A stretch of DNA of 64,000 nucleotides from Physcomitrium patens (Eukaryota; Streptophyta; Bryopsida; Funariales; Funariaceae): contig NC_037265.1 of assembly GCF_000002425.4 (NCBI RefSeq), forward strand, positions 7,740,767 to 7,804,766, written 5' to 3'. The translations under genes were made by a program, and so were the position numbers. This document shows, one piece after another, positions 12,229 through 24,029 of this stretch; the first letter of the stretch is position 1, and every line of letters starts with the position of its first letter. A model generated the notes under the pieces. The model searched no databases. It was not told where the DNA came from and saw only the letters and a program-made list of their open reading frames with translations.

Positions 12229-12450
12229 TACTATCCCATTTACATCACTTCCATAAGTAACCACCTTGTAAGAAGTAGTTGTAAGACTTCTATCTAATCT
12301 GTTTGGAATGAACATCATGTCTTAACTTACAAGACAAATTATCTATGTATGAGCCACATAGTAGGCTTGTTTCACAAGCTATTATATAGAATTAACTTGT
12401 TCTAGAAGCTACCAACATATAATTAACTTGTTAGCCAAGTTTTTAACCTA

Positions 12451-12586
12451 TAAACACATCTAAAGTCAAAACCACATCTATGAAGCTTTTAGAAAGCTTT
12501 TCTACAAGACTTTATGAAATTAATTTATATTTATCTACTTCTACATAATCATGTAAATAACTATTGGAATAAATGTATATGTTTGT
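12451..12586 (-). mobile_element. Rest of the partial L-type LTR (copy B side)
   Basis: Continues the LTR cut at 4890 in copy A; it resembles 340-480 of the LTR at 1-761 (shared core around AAAGTCAAAAC and ATCTATGAAGCT). It stops at 12586, where an M-type LTR start TGTTATG follows. No coding capacity. Confidence 0.55.
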
Positions 12587-13960
12587 TGTTATGTTGTGGT
12601 TTGGCTACCATGTGAAAATAATATGTTTATACATTTATTACACAATATATTGGATAACATGGTAAAAGCCATGTTAGTAGATTTTTGTTGATTGTAGGAT
12701 GTGGATAGTTTACAATTTCAAAAAGAGATACTTTAAAAGGGTTTCTATTAGAATTTATATAACTTTATTTCTTTTTTATAATATCTTTGAAGTTGAACTT
12801 ATTAGGAGTAACTTTAAAATATTTAGAGTCACCTTTGTTAGATATTGGTGATCCTCAAAGTCTTATTATGTTTCTTTAATATGGTATTTAGGATATTTAT
12901 TGAATAAATCTTGTAAAGAAAAGAGTTGGAGAGGAGTTTTGGTGGCAAAAAGAGAGTTTAGGGTATCCATATAGATGAATGGAGATGGATGATGAAAATC
13001 TCCATTCCTATTGGTCAAAAATCATGACCAATGGACTTCAAGGAGGCTGCCCGAGGCCATATAAGAAATTAGGATTAGCTTTTTGAGGGCATTTGAGCTT
13101 TGGAGACTAAGATCAATAATTTTAGGTTTTTATTTATGTTTTTAGTGAAAAATTTTAGTCATTTGGAGTTTTCATGAAGGAAATATAGGTGCTCAAAATT
13201 GAAGTATTGATTTTGTACTTAATGTCACTCTTTTGGATATAACACATGCGTAAGGAAAGCAACTGAGGATTTGCAACTAGGATTGGTGAGAGCACTTTTT
13301 CAGCTATACTTTGAGCATAATGCTTCATGAATTCTAAGCTAGGATGAAGGAGATATTGGAAGTTGAAGTCAGAATTTGGAATCTAAGGAGTTGTAAGTGA
13401 TCCGAATTGCTAGTAGTTGTGTTTTGAACTATATCTTGTGCAATTTGAAAAGATTTTGGCTAAAATTTTTTATAAATATGTATTTTTATGTAATTAAACT
13501 TTAAATATAAGTTTTGTAAAATTTGGATTTTGGATTTGTGAGATATGAAGAAAATAATACTTAGGTGCTTGTGAATTAGGATTTTAGAGCACTTACTAGG
13601 ACTTTTAAGATGCCAAACGATTGGTAGCAAATTTATAGTTGAATTTTTGTGAGATAAAACTTAAGGATAAATTCTATGATATCCATGAATTTGGTAAAAT
13701 TTGAATAGTTGGATCAAGACATATGAATTTCTAAAATTTAGAAAGAAAAAATCTTTTCTGGGAATATTATATTTTGAAGAAATTTTATTATAATTCGAGC
13801 ATTTTATACAAAGTAAAAGAGTATTTTGAGAGTTAAGGCTTTATATATATGTTGAAGATGGATATATAGAGCTATGGTTGAATTTTTGTATAAAGATAAA
13901 CTTTTGAGAGGAGATTGTGGATTTCTTTTGAAGTTATTGAAAACCTAATCTACTAGCAAA
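12587..13960 (+). mobile_element. M-family LTR, plus orientation, diverged
   Basis: It begins TGTTATGTTGTGG and follows, base block by base block, the reverse complement of 2131 down to about 860. The best conserved part is around 12980-13060 (CATGACCAATGG and flanks). It lies in the opposite orientation to the M-type LTR at 762-2131, so the two form long inverted repeats. The right end is approximate and no element body of matching orientation follows. Confidence 0.6.
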
Positions 13961-16387
13961 TGGTTAGCTATGATTTGGTATAGCCAAGAATGTTAGAAAA
14001 TTTCTAGATATTTTAGAAAGCCTTATATTTGATATTATAGTATTTATTTGTCTTCTATTTTTAAGGTTAAATAACTTATTGGAGCTTGGCCAATAAGTTA
14101 AAACTAAACTCTCTATAGCTAGGTACCTAGTGTATTCTCATATAAAAAACCACACAATAAGACATTGTGACACTTAATTATATTGCATAAATCCCAAGTC
14201 ACCAATACAAATCTTGATTTTGAATAACAATTGTTAGGTCATTTTAAATCGTATGAAAATAAGCCTTATACTTTTGAAATTAGATTGGATATAGCTTATA
14301 AATCCTAATTTCAGATCTTCAATTGAATCCATACTTTATCCTAAGCAGCTATTTTAGTAGTTAGTGATTTGATTTTGACCTTATCCCACAAATGGTCGAT
14401 TCCTTAGTATCAATTAAATCTCTTAAAGGATTTTTTTTAGCTCAATACTATCTTCAACTTAATCCTAGTATCAACCATATTAATTATTTATCTCTTCTAT
14501 TCTATTTTATTAATTTATGGCCTTTCATTAACCAACCTTTAATCTATTAGTTATACAAATAAAAAAATAGATTAAGTAGCTTTTATAAAAACCATATTTA
14601 GATGTATTGAATTATTATTGAACTAAGATGATTAAATGTTAATTAGAAATTTATTTTTGATTATATTTTTACTATATAGTTGTGTTACAATATAACAATG
14701 TGAGAATCAATAAAAAAAATCTTAGTAATGTGCTACAAAAGATATAAGAGTTTCATAGATACTATCTTCAAAAATCTAAATCTATTTTAAGGTGATTTTT
14801 CTATGAAACTACTATTAAGATGTTGTATATAACAAAGACATTAGGTATTGCTTATAGCAATCTTAGAGTTAAGTATATCCAATTTATAATCTAATATGTT
14901 AAATTGGAGAATATTTAAAAAGTCTTTAAATTATGAATCTCAAAGTAGAGCTACAATTAAAGCTTTTCATATCAATTGTTCTAATTCTTGTAATCTTTTC
15001 AAGGTCATTCTTAAGATTAAACTGAATTTTCTTGACAGATGAAACATCCACACTACAATCAACTCAAACAAAAAAAACCTTGAAGATGATGCTTGAGCTT
15101 TGGTTATTCTATTACAAACATGAAACCAATGCTCTTTGAGGAACTCGGAGTAAAAAGATGAGGTGATGTTATAAACATCCAATAAGAATATTTTAAGAAT
15201 ATTCTTAAAATATTCTATTAAGTTTTAAAAGATTTCAAAATATTCTAATAGATTTTAAAAAGTTTTTAGAAAATATAAGAAGTTTTCCAAGAAGCTTCTT
15301 AGAATTGTTTCATCTTCAATTAATATATGAACTTTTGAAGAAGCTTCTTAAGGTTTTTTTTATCTTCAAGAAATATGAAAAAAATTTAAGAAGCTTCTTA
15401 ATATCTAGTATATATTGGAGTTGAGGCTAAGAAAATCCTTAGTCTTGACAATACATCTCTTGGAGCTCTAATTCATCTTTTTTGATATTGATTTTGTACT
15501 GACCTAATTTAATCAAGTTATTATTAGTTTTCTTCTTAAAACTCTTTTATTCAACTTTTTCTTTGGTTTCTTATATAATATATCTATTGCATAACTAAAA
15601 ATAAATTGAAGAATAAAAAAAAGACTTATATAGATGCCTATCACAAGAAACAACTTTAATTCTATATTAAGAATAAGATATGATTACTTTGTCATAATAT
15701 CAAGACTAGCCGCCCTAGTGACAAATTAAAGTACCATAAGCTTAGACTATTTCCTATTTATAAACAAATCAACCTGATTGCTTATTGATTATATCTATTG
15801 GAGTTTATTAAGATCCATCTTGTATTCCATATATCTCTTTTTGAGCCAAATAAGATAGTAAATATCTCGAGAAAAAGACACATGCTACTTCTTCTCATAG
15901 AAGTGGATAATAATTAAGAATTTCAAATAAAAAGAGTCTTAGATTTAAAGTAGTGATAAAATAAATTAGAATATTTTATTCATTGGTGTGGATATGATAT
16001 TAATAAATACAAATAGAAGCCAATTAAGAATCTTCTAATTGCAGTAAAGAAAGTTGATGCTTTTTATTAATAACATCTATCAAAATCAAGATGAAGAATA
16101 ATAAATATTTGTTTGAAAAAAAATACAATGTAAAAAAATATATTTTTTATTTTCTTACTTTATTTATAGTTTATATATATTTATAGTACTAAGAACATAA
16201 AAATCAACAATCAGCAAATTCAATTTAAGAGCTATTACTTATTGACTTATCAAATGATATGTTGTAATTATCACAACCTCCAAGATAACATAATAAAGAT
16301 GAAGATCATCAAGAACAAAAAATTCTACGTCAAATAGATGACAAGATATAATACATTCCATATAATAATTTTAAAAGAGACTTTTAA
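13961..16387. other. AT-rich repeat debris, no gene seen
   Basis: Very AT-rich DNA without a believable coding frame. About 14190-14720 resembles 55240-55625 (shared TGATTTTGACC, a TTTATAAAAA block and CTATATAGTTGTGTTA), so it is a fragment of the same LTR-like repeat. 15180-15380 holds short inverted and direct copies of AGAAGCTTCTTA-type sequence. I see nothing else that can be named. Confidence 0.5.
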
Positions 16388-18155
16388 TGTTTGGTGATTT
16401 TATTAGAATGACTTTTTATAGTTTCATAGATGTTTTATTTGAAAGAAGTTACAAAGGCCTCAACAATGACCAAATAATGGAATAGTCTTCTTGTCCTAGA
16501 ATAGAACATTATTGATGGCTAATAAGACCTATCAACCACCTTCAAAAGAAACAAAGATTAAAATATGTGGCAAAAATAATTTGCTGCATTTTTAACTTCT
16601 TCAACATATGATGATTGTTCTTCATGAAACTCATCCCTAGAAAGGAGGATAATGTCATGGACAACATATTTATTTAGATAAGAAGTATTAGGTATAAGAT
16701 AAATGTAGGTAGATTTGATATTACCTTATGGCGTAGCTTTTTAGAAGCTTTATAGATGTGTATTTGAATTATATATGTTTATAGTTGATTCATAGGATAG
16801 AAACTTGGCCAACAAATGAGTCATGTGTCGCATGTATAGATAGCTTGTGATATAAGCTAATGATATGGTATGCATATAAGAAACTTATCTTGTAAGTTAA
16901 GACATATATCTTGCAAATTAAACATATATTGGAGGTCCTATAGGACGTTGTTGTATTACGTGAAGTCTTCCTTGAGAATGTACTTGGCACTTGGCTGTGG
17001 AAGGTAGAATAGAAATTGATACAACAAAATCTTAATTCTAATAGAATACTAAGTAAACTCTAATTAAACCTTAACAATGTCAAATCAGCTTTAATCAAAT
17101 TTAAAAGAAACCCTAAAGAAATTATAAGAAAAATAATAAGAAATCTTAAAAGAGTTGAAAGAAAATCTACAATAAACCTTAAAAGAATCCTTAAGAAATC
17201 CTAAAAAATATTAGAATAATTAAAAATATATCTTAAATAAATCTCAAATAAGTTCTAATTTAATCCTCCTTAAAATCCTAATGGACTTCAACCAAACCTT
17301 AGAAAAATCTTAAATCCTAAATATTAAAATAAATCTTAGACAAATCTTAAATTCTAAACCAAATCCTAAACAAATCCTACATCTTAGATCAAATCCTAGA
17401 CAAATCCTAAATCCTAGATCAAACCCTAAATAAATCCTAGACAAATCATAAATCCTAAACCAAATCCTAGACAAATCCAAAATCTTAAATCAAATCCTAG
17501 AAAAATTCTAAATCCTAAATCAAATCCTAGACAAACCCTAAATCCTAAACCAAATCCTAAATAAATCGTAAATTCTAAACCAAATCCTAATCAATTCAAT
17601 GTAATCCTAGTACTATAAAGAACCTCAATAATTATCAATTGAATTGTTGATCTTGCTTAAAAATTTATACACTTTTCAAAAATTAAGTTAATAACAAGCA
17701 CAGAATATTTGAAGATAATTGTACTTATCAAATCGAAGAAAAATCCTAAACTTTGCTTGGATGTTGGCTTGCCTCCTACTCTAATCTGAATGTTAAACTT
17801 CTAGCATCAATATCTCCTTTTCAAACTTTTCAATTATTCTCAAATTTCACGTATGTCTAAAAAAAGATCTTCTATAATATAATAATTTTTTCACCTATTA
17901 GTCGTGTTATATTATAAAAACATCACTATATAGCTTCTAGTTAGATAGTATATATGGAGGTAAGAATAAAGTCTTCTTCACTCTTGTTAATGCCTTTCTA
18001 GTTCTTAGTCTTGTTTCAAGACTTTCTAGTCTTCTTGTCTTTGGTAATAACCATTCTAGTTTAAGGTTATACCATCTTTGAATGTTTTTCTAGTCATTTT
18101 AAGTAGCATAAGAGTGTATTAATTATTTAGTTCTTTGAGATTCATGTCCTTGATA
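16388..18155 (+). mobile_element. L-family LTR with internal insert
   Basis: It starts TGTTTGGTG at 16388 and ends CCTTGATA at 18155. 16388-16705 looks identical to 4891-5208. 16706-16960 matches the inverse of 170-420, and 17930-18075 the inverse of 30-180. The middle (about 16947-17915) has no counterpart in the L LTR at 1-761 and carries the AATCCTAAA-rich repeat described separately. No target duplication is seen. Confidence 0.6.
16947..17915 (+). repeat. AATCCTAAA-rich repeat (family N), copy 1
   Basis: The block opens with a motif including CTTGAGAATG and GGCTGTGGAAGG that recurs at 2163-2235 and 54005-54070. It then runs about 600 bases dominated by degenerate CAAATCCTAAA and CCTAGA units (17040-17620). 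It ends with a unique-looking part (CAATATCTCC, TTATTCTCAAATTTCAC) that matches 54780-54835. It sits inside an L-type LTR. Confidence 0.7.
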
Positions 18156-19300
18156 AGCATCCAAAGCATCATTTAAAGACCAAATACATTGATTTTTAAT
18201 ATCATTTCATAAAAGAAAAAATAAAAATGAATAAATAGATCTAAAAATTATTTATAAATTAGATAGAAAATAAATATTTTAACGATTTTTAAAAATAATA
18301 TTTGACAAATTATAAATAATCTACTTGATAAATAATTTAATAAATAATAAATTAAATATATAATCTATTTGTACAATATGATGGTAAAAATCATCATAAG
18401 AGATTATATTTAATATTATATTAATGCCAAATTTGTTATATATATAAGATAGAATATAAAATAATTAAAATTAGAATCTTATTTGTTGCCAATAACTATT
18501 TGATATTTGACATAATAAAATCTAGTCAAATAAAGATAATATGATTATAATGCATCTAATTTTAAAATAAATAAAGACAATAATATCATCAATTTAAAAG
18601 AAGTTTTGGTGGTACCTATAACAAATTTGGTTATCAATACTATTGAGCTTGATTACTTTCTTCATTTCTTTCTCTATCATTACATCAATCAACTCTAACT
18701 ATAAAGCACTACATAATGTATAACATTAAATTTATTATTTTTGATGTTATATTTTTACCATGTATATCTCAATGTATCAAAAATTATTTTATTTAAAACT
18801 ATGAATTATTGCAATGTGAAAAACTATGTTATTTAATTTTATTCAAGTTAGACTTACATACAATTAAAAATATGTGGAGACATATCAATGTACATTTCTA
18901 AAATTTGAACAACAATATAGAACTTAATGTCTTTATTTTGGTGGAAACATTAAACTACAAGATTAGTTTAATACAAGGTAAAATAATAGGTAGCTACCTA
19001 CTTACAGAAAAATTAGTTAGACAACTACCCTCAACTGATAACAAGATGGATTGTTTTTCTTTTTGTAATAGACTTCTATTCTATTTCTACCAAAATAGAA
19101 AAATAAATCAAAACAAACATACAATATCTTCTACGATAATGTTATAGAAATATGATTACCAAAGTTGCTGGTAGACAAAAATGAATATTTTGTAAGTGCT
19201 GATTGGTGGTTACATGATATTTCAACATGTTTTCTGTACACGAACAAAATTTGGTTACTGTCCTATTGCAACTCAAATTTTGTATCCCAGATTTTACAAG
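18156..19300. other. AT-rich spacer
   Basis: AT-rich DNA with no recognisable gene or repeat copy. The 80-codon frame at 18905-19147 has low-complexity composition and no recognisable motif, so I do not call it. Confidence 0.5.
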
Positions 19301-20600
19301 GTTGATTGAGCAAGTCTGTTTCTAACTTCATCGAATTTCTTTACTCTTGGAGTGCATCCATAATCCTCTACCAAGAATATGCAGGAGATGTAGCAAGGAG
19401 CAATATCCAAGGAATGTTTCAAGAGTTCAGCCTGAGACAAGAACGCCGAGAAATGCTTTGTGCATTCGCATCACGGAAATTAGGTTGAAAGCTCAACTAG
19501 AATCTCCAGCAGTGAGGGATCCCGAGGAGTTTTCCTTCCATGTCTGTACTACAAGTACGCTCAGTTCGATATTCGTGTGCAGGAATGGGCTTCAACTACC
19601 TGTGAAAACCTAACTGGAAAGTGAAAAGAGAACACCATATCCAGAACTGTGCAAAAATCGTTTCGGACGCTCTCTTCATCAATACACAGTTCGAGTGCTT
19701 AGTTCAGCTCCACAGTTTTTGCAAGTTACCATTTACCAGGCCACACAACTTAGGCAAAATCACCTTCCTTATAAACCACTCAAACCTCAGATAGCCTTCA
19801 TTCACCTTGCAAAAGGTTGCCGCCGGATATGCATTGCAACGTTGAAATTATAACCCGCCCAGATAAAATATGGAAAACTGTCATTAATGAACTTAACAAA
19901 CGTGTCTTCAGGAAAAGGTGGACAGATGAGTAATAGCCAGCTGTTCAGCAAAGGAAACATGTCGTGTTTAGAATTAAACTTTCAGAGGTAAAACAGAAAA
20001 ACACCAGTTCATTCACAGTTAAGAGCAGATTCATACTGCTCTTCTCCACAAGGCACGCCATGGAAACTCAATCTTGAAACAGAATCTGAACCCAAATTGC
20101 AAAACCCCGGAGTGGTAACACCCACATAGCAAAAACACTGCATGACAACATCTCTAAATTCGCATTCCAACCACTTCGCATTGAGAACTGGATTCGGAAC
20201 TCCAATTCTCACCTCCTACAGAACGAAATCACGTCATCTATCACACAACATCTGGAGGTGAACTAACCTGCAATCAGGCGAGTTGAAAAATCTATTTCAC
20301 AATGCAGTTCCTTTGCGACATGTTAACTCTACCGCAGGTTTCAAATGAGAAAGACACAATACGTAAACCCAGGAAATGATCCATGATCATTATCCAACTG
20401 CTTTACCTCCCATGGCGATCAATTGCAACCAACATGATAGAATTGAAACATCAACCCACATGACGAAGCTCTCAGAATATCGTCCAATAAACGAAAACTA
20501 GTTTCTCGTTGGAAATTGTGGCTTCACTTCATGGCATTCGTCGAGGGCGAAGGATGAACAGAGTGCGAAGAATATTGGAACATGGACGCTGTGGAGGGGG
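19301..20600. other. Intergenic region upstream of the eL24 gene
   Basis: Base composition rises towards that of genic DNA. The small frames here (up to 88 codons) show no motif and no splice structure I can trust. 20461-20505 contains a short block that recurs at 28194-28238. The part nearest 20600 is presumably promoter of the eL24 gene. Confidence 0.5.
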
Positions 20601-20601
20601 A

Positions 20602-20610
20602 TTAGGGTTT
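20602..20610 (+). promoter_or_regulatory. Telo-box (TTAGGGTTT) upstream of eL24
   Basis: The sequence TTAGGGTTT is the reverse of AAACCCTAA, the telo-box common in promoters and first exons of plant ribosomal-protein and translation-factor genes. It lies 138 bases before the eL24 start codon. A pyrimidine run (TCTCTCTCTT) lies between at about 20661-20670 and could be near the transcription start. That it acts here is inferred from the family pattern. Confidence 0.6.
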
Positions 20611-20747
20611 TGGGGGAGAGGGGTGGGGTTTGCTTTTGAGGTAGGGGAGAGGCCTCGAATTTCTCTCTCTTGGCGGCAGCGACGTTGCCACATCCCTCCC
20701 GCGCTTACGCTTCCGCTGCTCAGCCATAGCTTAGCTAGCTCGTAACC

Positions 20748-21233
20748 ATGGTGCTCAAGACTGAGGTGTGCAGGTTCTCCGGCGCCAAGATCTACCCTGG
20801 GCGGGGGATCAGGTTCATCCGGAGCGACAGTCAGGTGTTCCTTTTCCTCAACAGTAAGTGCAAGCGGTACTTTCACAACCGGCTGAAGCCCGCTAAGTTG
20901 TCATGGACGGCATTGTTCAGGAAGCAGCACAAGAAGGACCTTCACGACACCACTGTCAAGAAGAAACGCCGCACCACCAACAAGCCGTACTCTCGGTCCA
21001 TCGTGGGAGCCTCGCTCGAGGTGATCCAGAAGAAGAGGACGGAGAAGACGGAGGTGCGTGCCGCAGCCCGCGAGGCGGCGTTGCGGGAGATCAAGGAGAG
21101 GATCAAGAAGACAAAGGATGAGAAAAAGGCGAAGAAGGCCGAGGTGGTGAAGACGACGAAGGGAGTGGGGAAGCAGGTGGCACGGGGTCCTCAGCCCAAG
21201 GCTGGCAAGACCGGAGCTGGAGGCAAGCGTTAA
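20748..21233 (+). CDS. RPL24: 60S ribosomal protein eL24
   Basis: A 161-residue protein, full length for plant eL24. The N-terminal L24e domain (about residues 1-66) is plainly recognisable by [15 protein letters not shown], the FLFLNSKC segment and [13 protein letters not shown]. The rest is a long lysine- and alanine-rich basic helix and tail (residues 67-161) ending in a GAGGKR-type tail. It is a cytosolic large-subunit protein near the subunit interface. The ATG at 20748 is the first in frame and gives the family N-terminus. The coding region has no intron, whereas many plant eL24 genes are split, so it may be a retroposed but intact copy; I see no poly(A) tail or flanking duplication. 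A telo-box upstream fits a ribosomal-protein promoter. GC-rich codon use contrasts with the AT-rich flanks. Confidence 0.97.
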   Translation: MVLKTEVCRFSGAKIYPGRGIRFIRSDSQVFLFLNSKCKRYFHNRLKPAKLSWTALFRKQHKKDLHDTTVKKKRRTTNKPYSRSIVGASLEVIQKKRTEKTEVRAAAREAALREIKERIKKTKDEKKAKKAEVVKTTKGVGKQVARGPQPKAGKTGAGGKR

Positions 21234-23208
21234 GGGCGGCAGTATGCAGGGCAAGCTATGAGAACTTCATGTTTTGTGGGATTGTTCAATTTATGGTTAA
21301 TCTAATTCTCGTAATGCACACCAAAGTTGGCAACCACAATGGATTGTTAGTACTCCCCACTGAATGTCATTGGATTGACTTTGAATCCTCGAATGACGAT
21401 TCTCGTTTGATATGTGCCTCTTCTTTGCGTTTCTTTTTTTTCAGTTTATTCCGTTTCACTTATTTTAGTAACCTGGGAAATTTGTCTTGATCCCCGAAAG
21501 CAATGTAGACATTTAGACGGTTGTCCAACAATTATTGTTTTCATTGAAGAACTCTAGATGTTTTTAGGGTTGAGAACTCTTGGCTACCCTGAAACCTGTT
21601 AGTTTATGATTCAACGCTCGTTAATGTCGGAACTAATATTCTCAATTTTACCCTAGTGTGGTATGTCAATACTACTGCACAATGTGTAGTTTAATTTCTG
21701 CCTACATTGCTCGTATACTCCTGCCAATAGGGGGCATACATAATGTCACTTAGTGCCTTCACTTCTTCAAGTTCCATGTGAGGCATTTGCTGGTGGATGT
21801 TTTTGGGCGATCTGACCCACTCGGTTTTCGAATATTTAAGTCAGGTTTATGTGTTTCAAATCTTCCTCCTCTACCTGTAGTTTCTCGATCAAGAAAAGTG
21901 TTAAACAATGACATCTGTTCCCGTTGGACACCTTGTACGTTTTCTGTGCCTTTGCCTTACATTCGAGTTCTTTTTACATGAGGTAAAGAGCTGATGTTCT
22001 GGTATAATTGCTTGGGTTCTGATCCACGAGTCCATTGTACACTAAGAAAACCCATTAAAACTTGTTTTTCTATGATAATCACCGTGTGGCTGTGCTTCTG
22101 CTACCGGCCGTCCCTCACAGTTATTTTGTATTAATGTCAATTGAATTTTAAAAAGTATATTGATCTCCAGTCAGCGTTCGTAGTAAGTATGTGTTAGGTG
22201 ACCGCGATCTTCCGTGGAAGTTTTGCTCAATTTTATCAACGCAAAGATTCAGTAGTAGTACTTGAAAGGGAAAGTAAATTCCAGGGAAATCCTGTCAATA
22301 GGGAACTTCGGCGCATTGTGTATTGTAGTTCACCTGACTGCTACTTCATTTTTGTGCATCTCAAGTATGGTACTTTCCTAAAGATCATCGTGTAGTTGGG
22401 GTGTGACCACTGCCTGGCTGGTAGTCAGTTATGAAGTGTAAGGTTGCCTGCTCTTCTGTGTAAGCTGAAGCAACAAATAGAGCGCAAATCCATTTGCCGA
22501 ATTTGCTCCAGGATGTTTCGTTTTTTCTTTGAACTAGTTGTGGGATTCGAAAGTTCCATGGCAGGCGAGTAGTTTATTATTATTACATGAATGTGAAAGA
22601 ATGTCAGAGAGGAAGTTGGCTCAGGTGGGAATGGTTAAGAGCTTCTCACCCTGGTGGATCCATCAGTTAAGTGTGAGCAGTCCTCTGAGCCGCAGTGCAA
22701 CCTTGGAAAAGAGGGCCATGCAAGTAGCATTGTCAATGATGTGGCAAAGAATACGACCACCACGTCTCCCACTGGGGCCCATGTGTCCTACCAAGTGGAA
22801 AATCAAAGGGAGGTGCACCCACTCTCACTGTGGTCTCCAACACTGGCTTTTTCGCTCTCTTGTTTTGCTTCTTCTTCTGTAGGACCAGTAGTGTTGTGCA
22901 TGGCAGCTTCCCCAGTCAAAGCGATGACCTCCTCTGGCCAACTCAGTTCCTATCTTAAAAACCCTTTCAGCCATGCAAACATATCAGCACTAGGGAAATG
23001 GATAATCTTGGTCAAATTGTTAGCACTCTGTGTTACCTTAGGTCATCTGGAGTTGCAACTCTGCCATAAACACTACTAACAGCCACTTGTGTGGTTCTGT
23101 TCTTAATTGCAATTTGTGTATCCACAGATCCAGTTTCACAAATTACTGCTGAGGTTAACATATGCATATTTAACTAATTGAACTCTATAAAGTAAAACCA
23201 CTAGTACC
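21234..23208. other. eL24 3' region and intergenic DNA
   Basis: The first few hundred bases are presumably the 3' untranslated region. Frames of 65-141 codons occur at 22198-22395, 22538-22882 and 22654-23079, the latter two overlapping in different frames. None has a motif or start context I recognise, so I leave them uncalled. Confidence 0.5.
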
Positions 23209-23231
23209 TATATATATATATATATATATAT
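23209..23231. repeat. (TA)n microsatellite
   Basis: Perfect TA run of about 11 units. Further perfect or near-perfect (TA)n runs lie at 26335-26366, 26434-26465, 27149-27172, 39651-39686, 52677-52706, 56411-56438 and 59230-59266. Confidence 0.95.
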
Positions 23232-23816
23232 GCATGTGCATACATCATTTTCATTCTAGCAGGTCTGGATGAGGGGTGGGGCAGGGCTTAAGCTAAGCCG
23301 AGGCAACAAAATGATTTACGTGTGTGTGCAAGATTTAACACGTGAAAAAAATGGGTGTGTGTTCTTTTGGCCATGGACCACCACCTTCTCACCCACCCAT
23401 CCATCATTCATTCTTCTGCCTGGCTTGCACGATAGTGGCTCTTTTGCCACTATGCAGCAATGGATTGGAGGAGAAACCAGCTCATCCACATCATAAAACT
23501 CCTGAAATGCAAAGAAACTAAAAAGGAAAGAGGATGGGGCAACCTCATTTGGGTTGCATGATCCCACAGTCAAAGGGAAAGGGAATGGGGAAGGGAGACA
23601 AGCTTTCTTGTTGTTTTTTAAAAGACAGAGAATGGCTCTCATAAGATTGAAGGAATTAAAAAATTAGTAAACATTAAAAAAAAGATAAAGGAAAACTTAA
23701 ATATTAAAAGAATACATATGTGGACTTGCTACCTTTTAAGTCACTGCCTAATTTCTTGGTGATATATTGTTGTAGTCTTAGCAAGTGCTAACATTTTGGA
23801 TGTTCTCTAAAAATAT

Positions 23817-23818
23817 AA

Positions 23819-23866
<48 letters not shown>
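23817..23866. repeat. Compound (TA)n(GT)n microsatellite
   Basis: About 12 TA units followed directly by 13 GT units. Alternating purine-pyrimidine DNA of this kind can adopt Z-form; that is general knowledge, not shown here. Confidence 0.95.
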
Positions 23867-23944
23867 ATACATATAGTCCAATTGTTCAACTATACTTTGA
23901 TATGTTTCACCATGTTTCAGTATTGTGGGTACTGATGATGTAAC

Positions 23945-23994
23945 CAAAGTTTTATTATACATACATATATATATATATATACATAATAAAACTT

Positions 23995-23996
<2 letters not shown>
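23945..23996. repeat. Perfect 14-bp inverted repeat around a TA core
   Basis: The arm CAAAGTTTTATTAT at 23945-23958 is the exact reverse complement of 23983-23996. The 24-base spacer is mostly alternating TA, so the whole 52 bases can fold as a hairpin. A second long TA run follows at 23997-24027. It could be a hairpin, or a small element whose TA centre expanded. Confidence 0.8.

Positions 23997-24027
<31 letters not shown>

Positions 24028-24029
<2 letters not shown>

Larger units (their letters stand above)
7558..12450. repeat. 4.9-kb direct repeat, copy B
   Basis: Second copy of the block at 1-4890, in the same orientation, with a 2.7-kb spacer between copies that holds an RT fragment. 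Near-perfect identity indicates a very recent duplication, a gene-conversion event or an assembly duplication; the sequence alone cannot tell these apart. The left end lies inside a minus-oriented LTR that begins at 7479. On the right, copy B continues with LTR sequence (12451-12586) that completes the partial LTR cut off at 4890 in copy A. Copy B therefore looks like the less disturbed context. Confidence 0.92.

Noticed and set aside
17040..17620. Interstitial telomere array
   Set aside because: Units are mostly AATCCTAAA-like and irregular; true CCCTAAA repeats are scarce and not tandem, so a telomere relic is not supported.
20529..21254. Minus-strand frames of about 115 codons over the eL24 gene
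   Set aside because: They are shadows of the eL24 coding sequence in GC-rich codons; no splice or family evidence.
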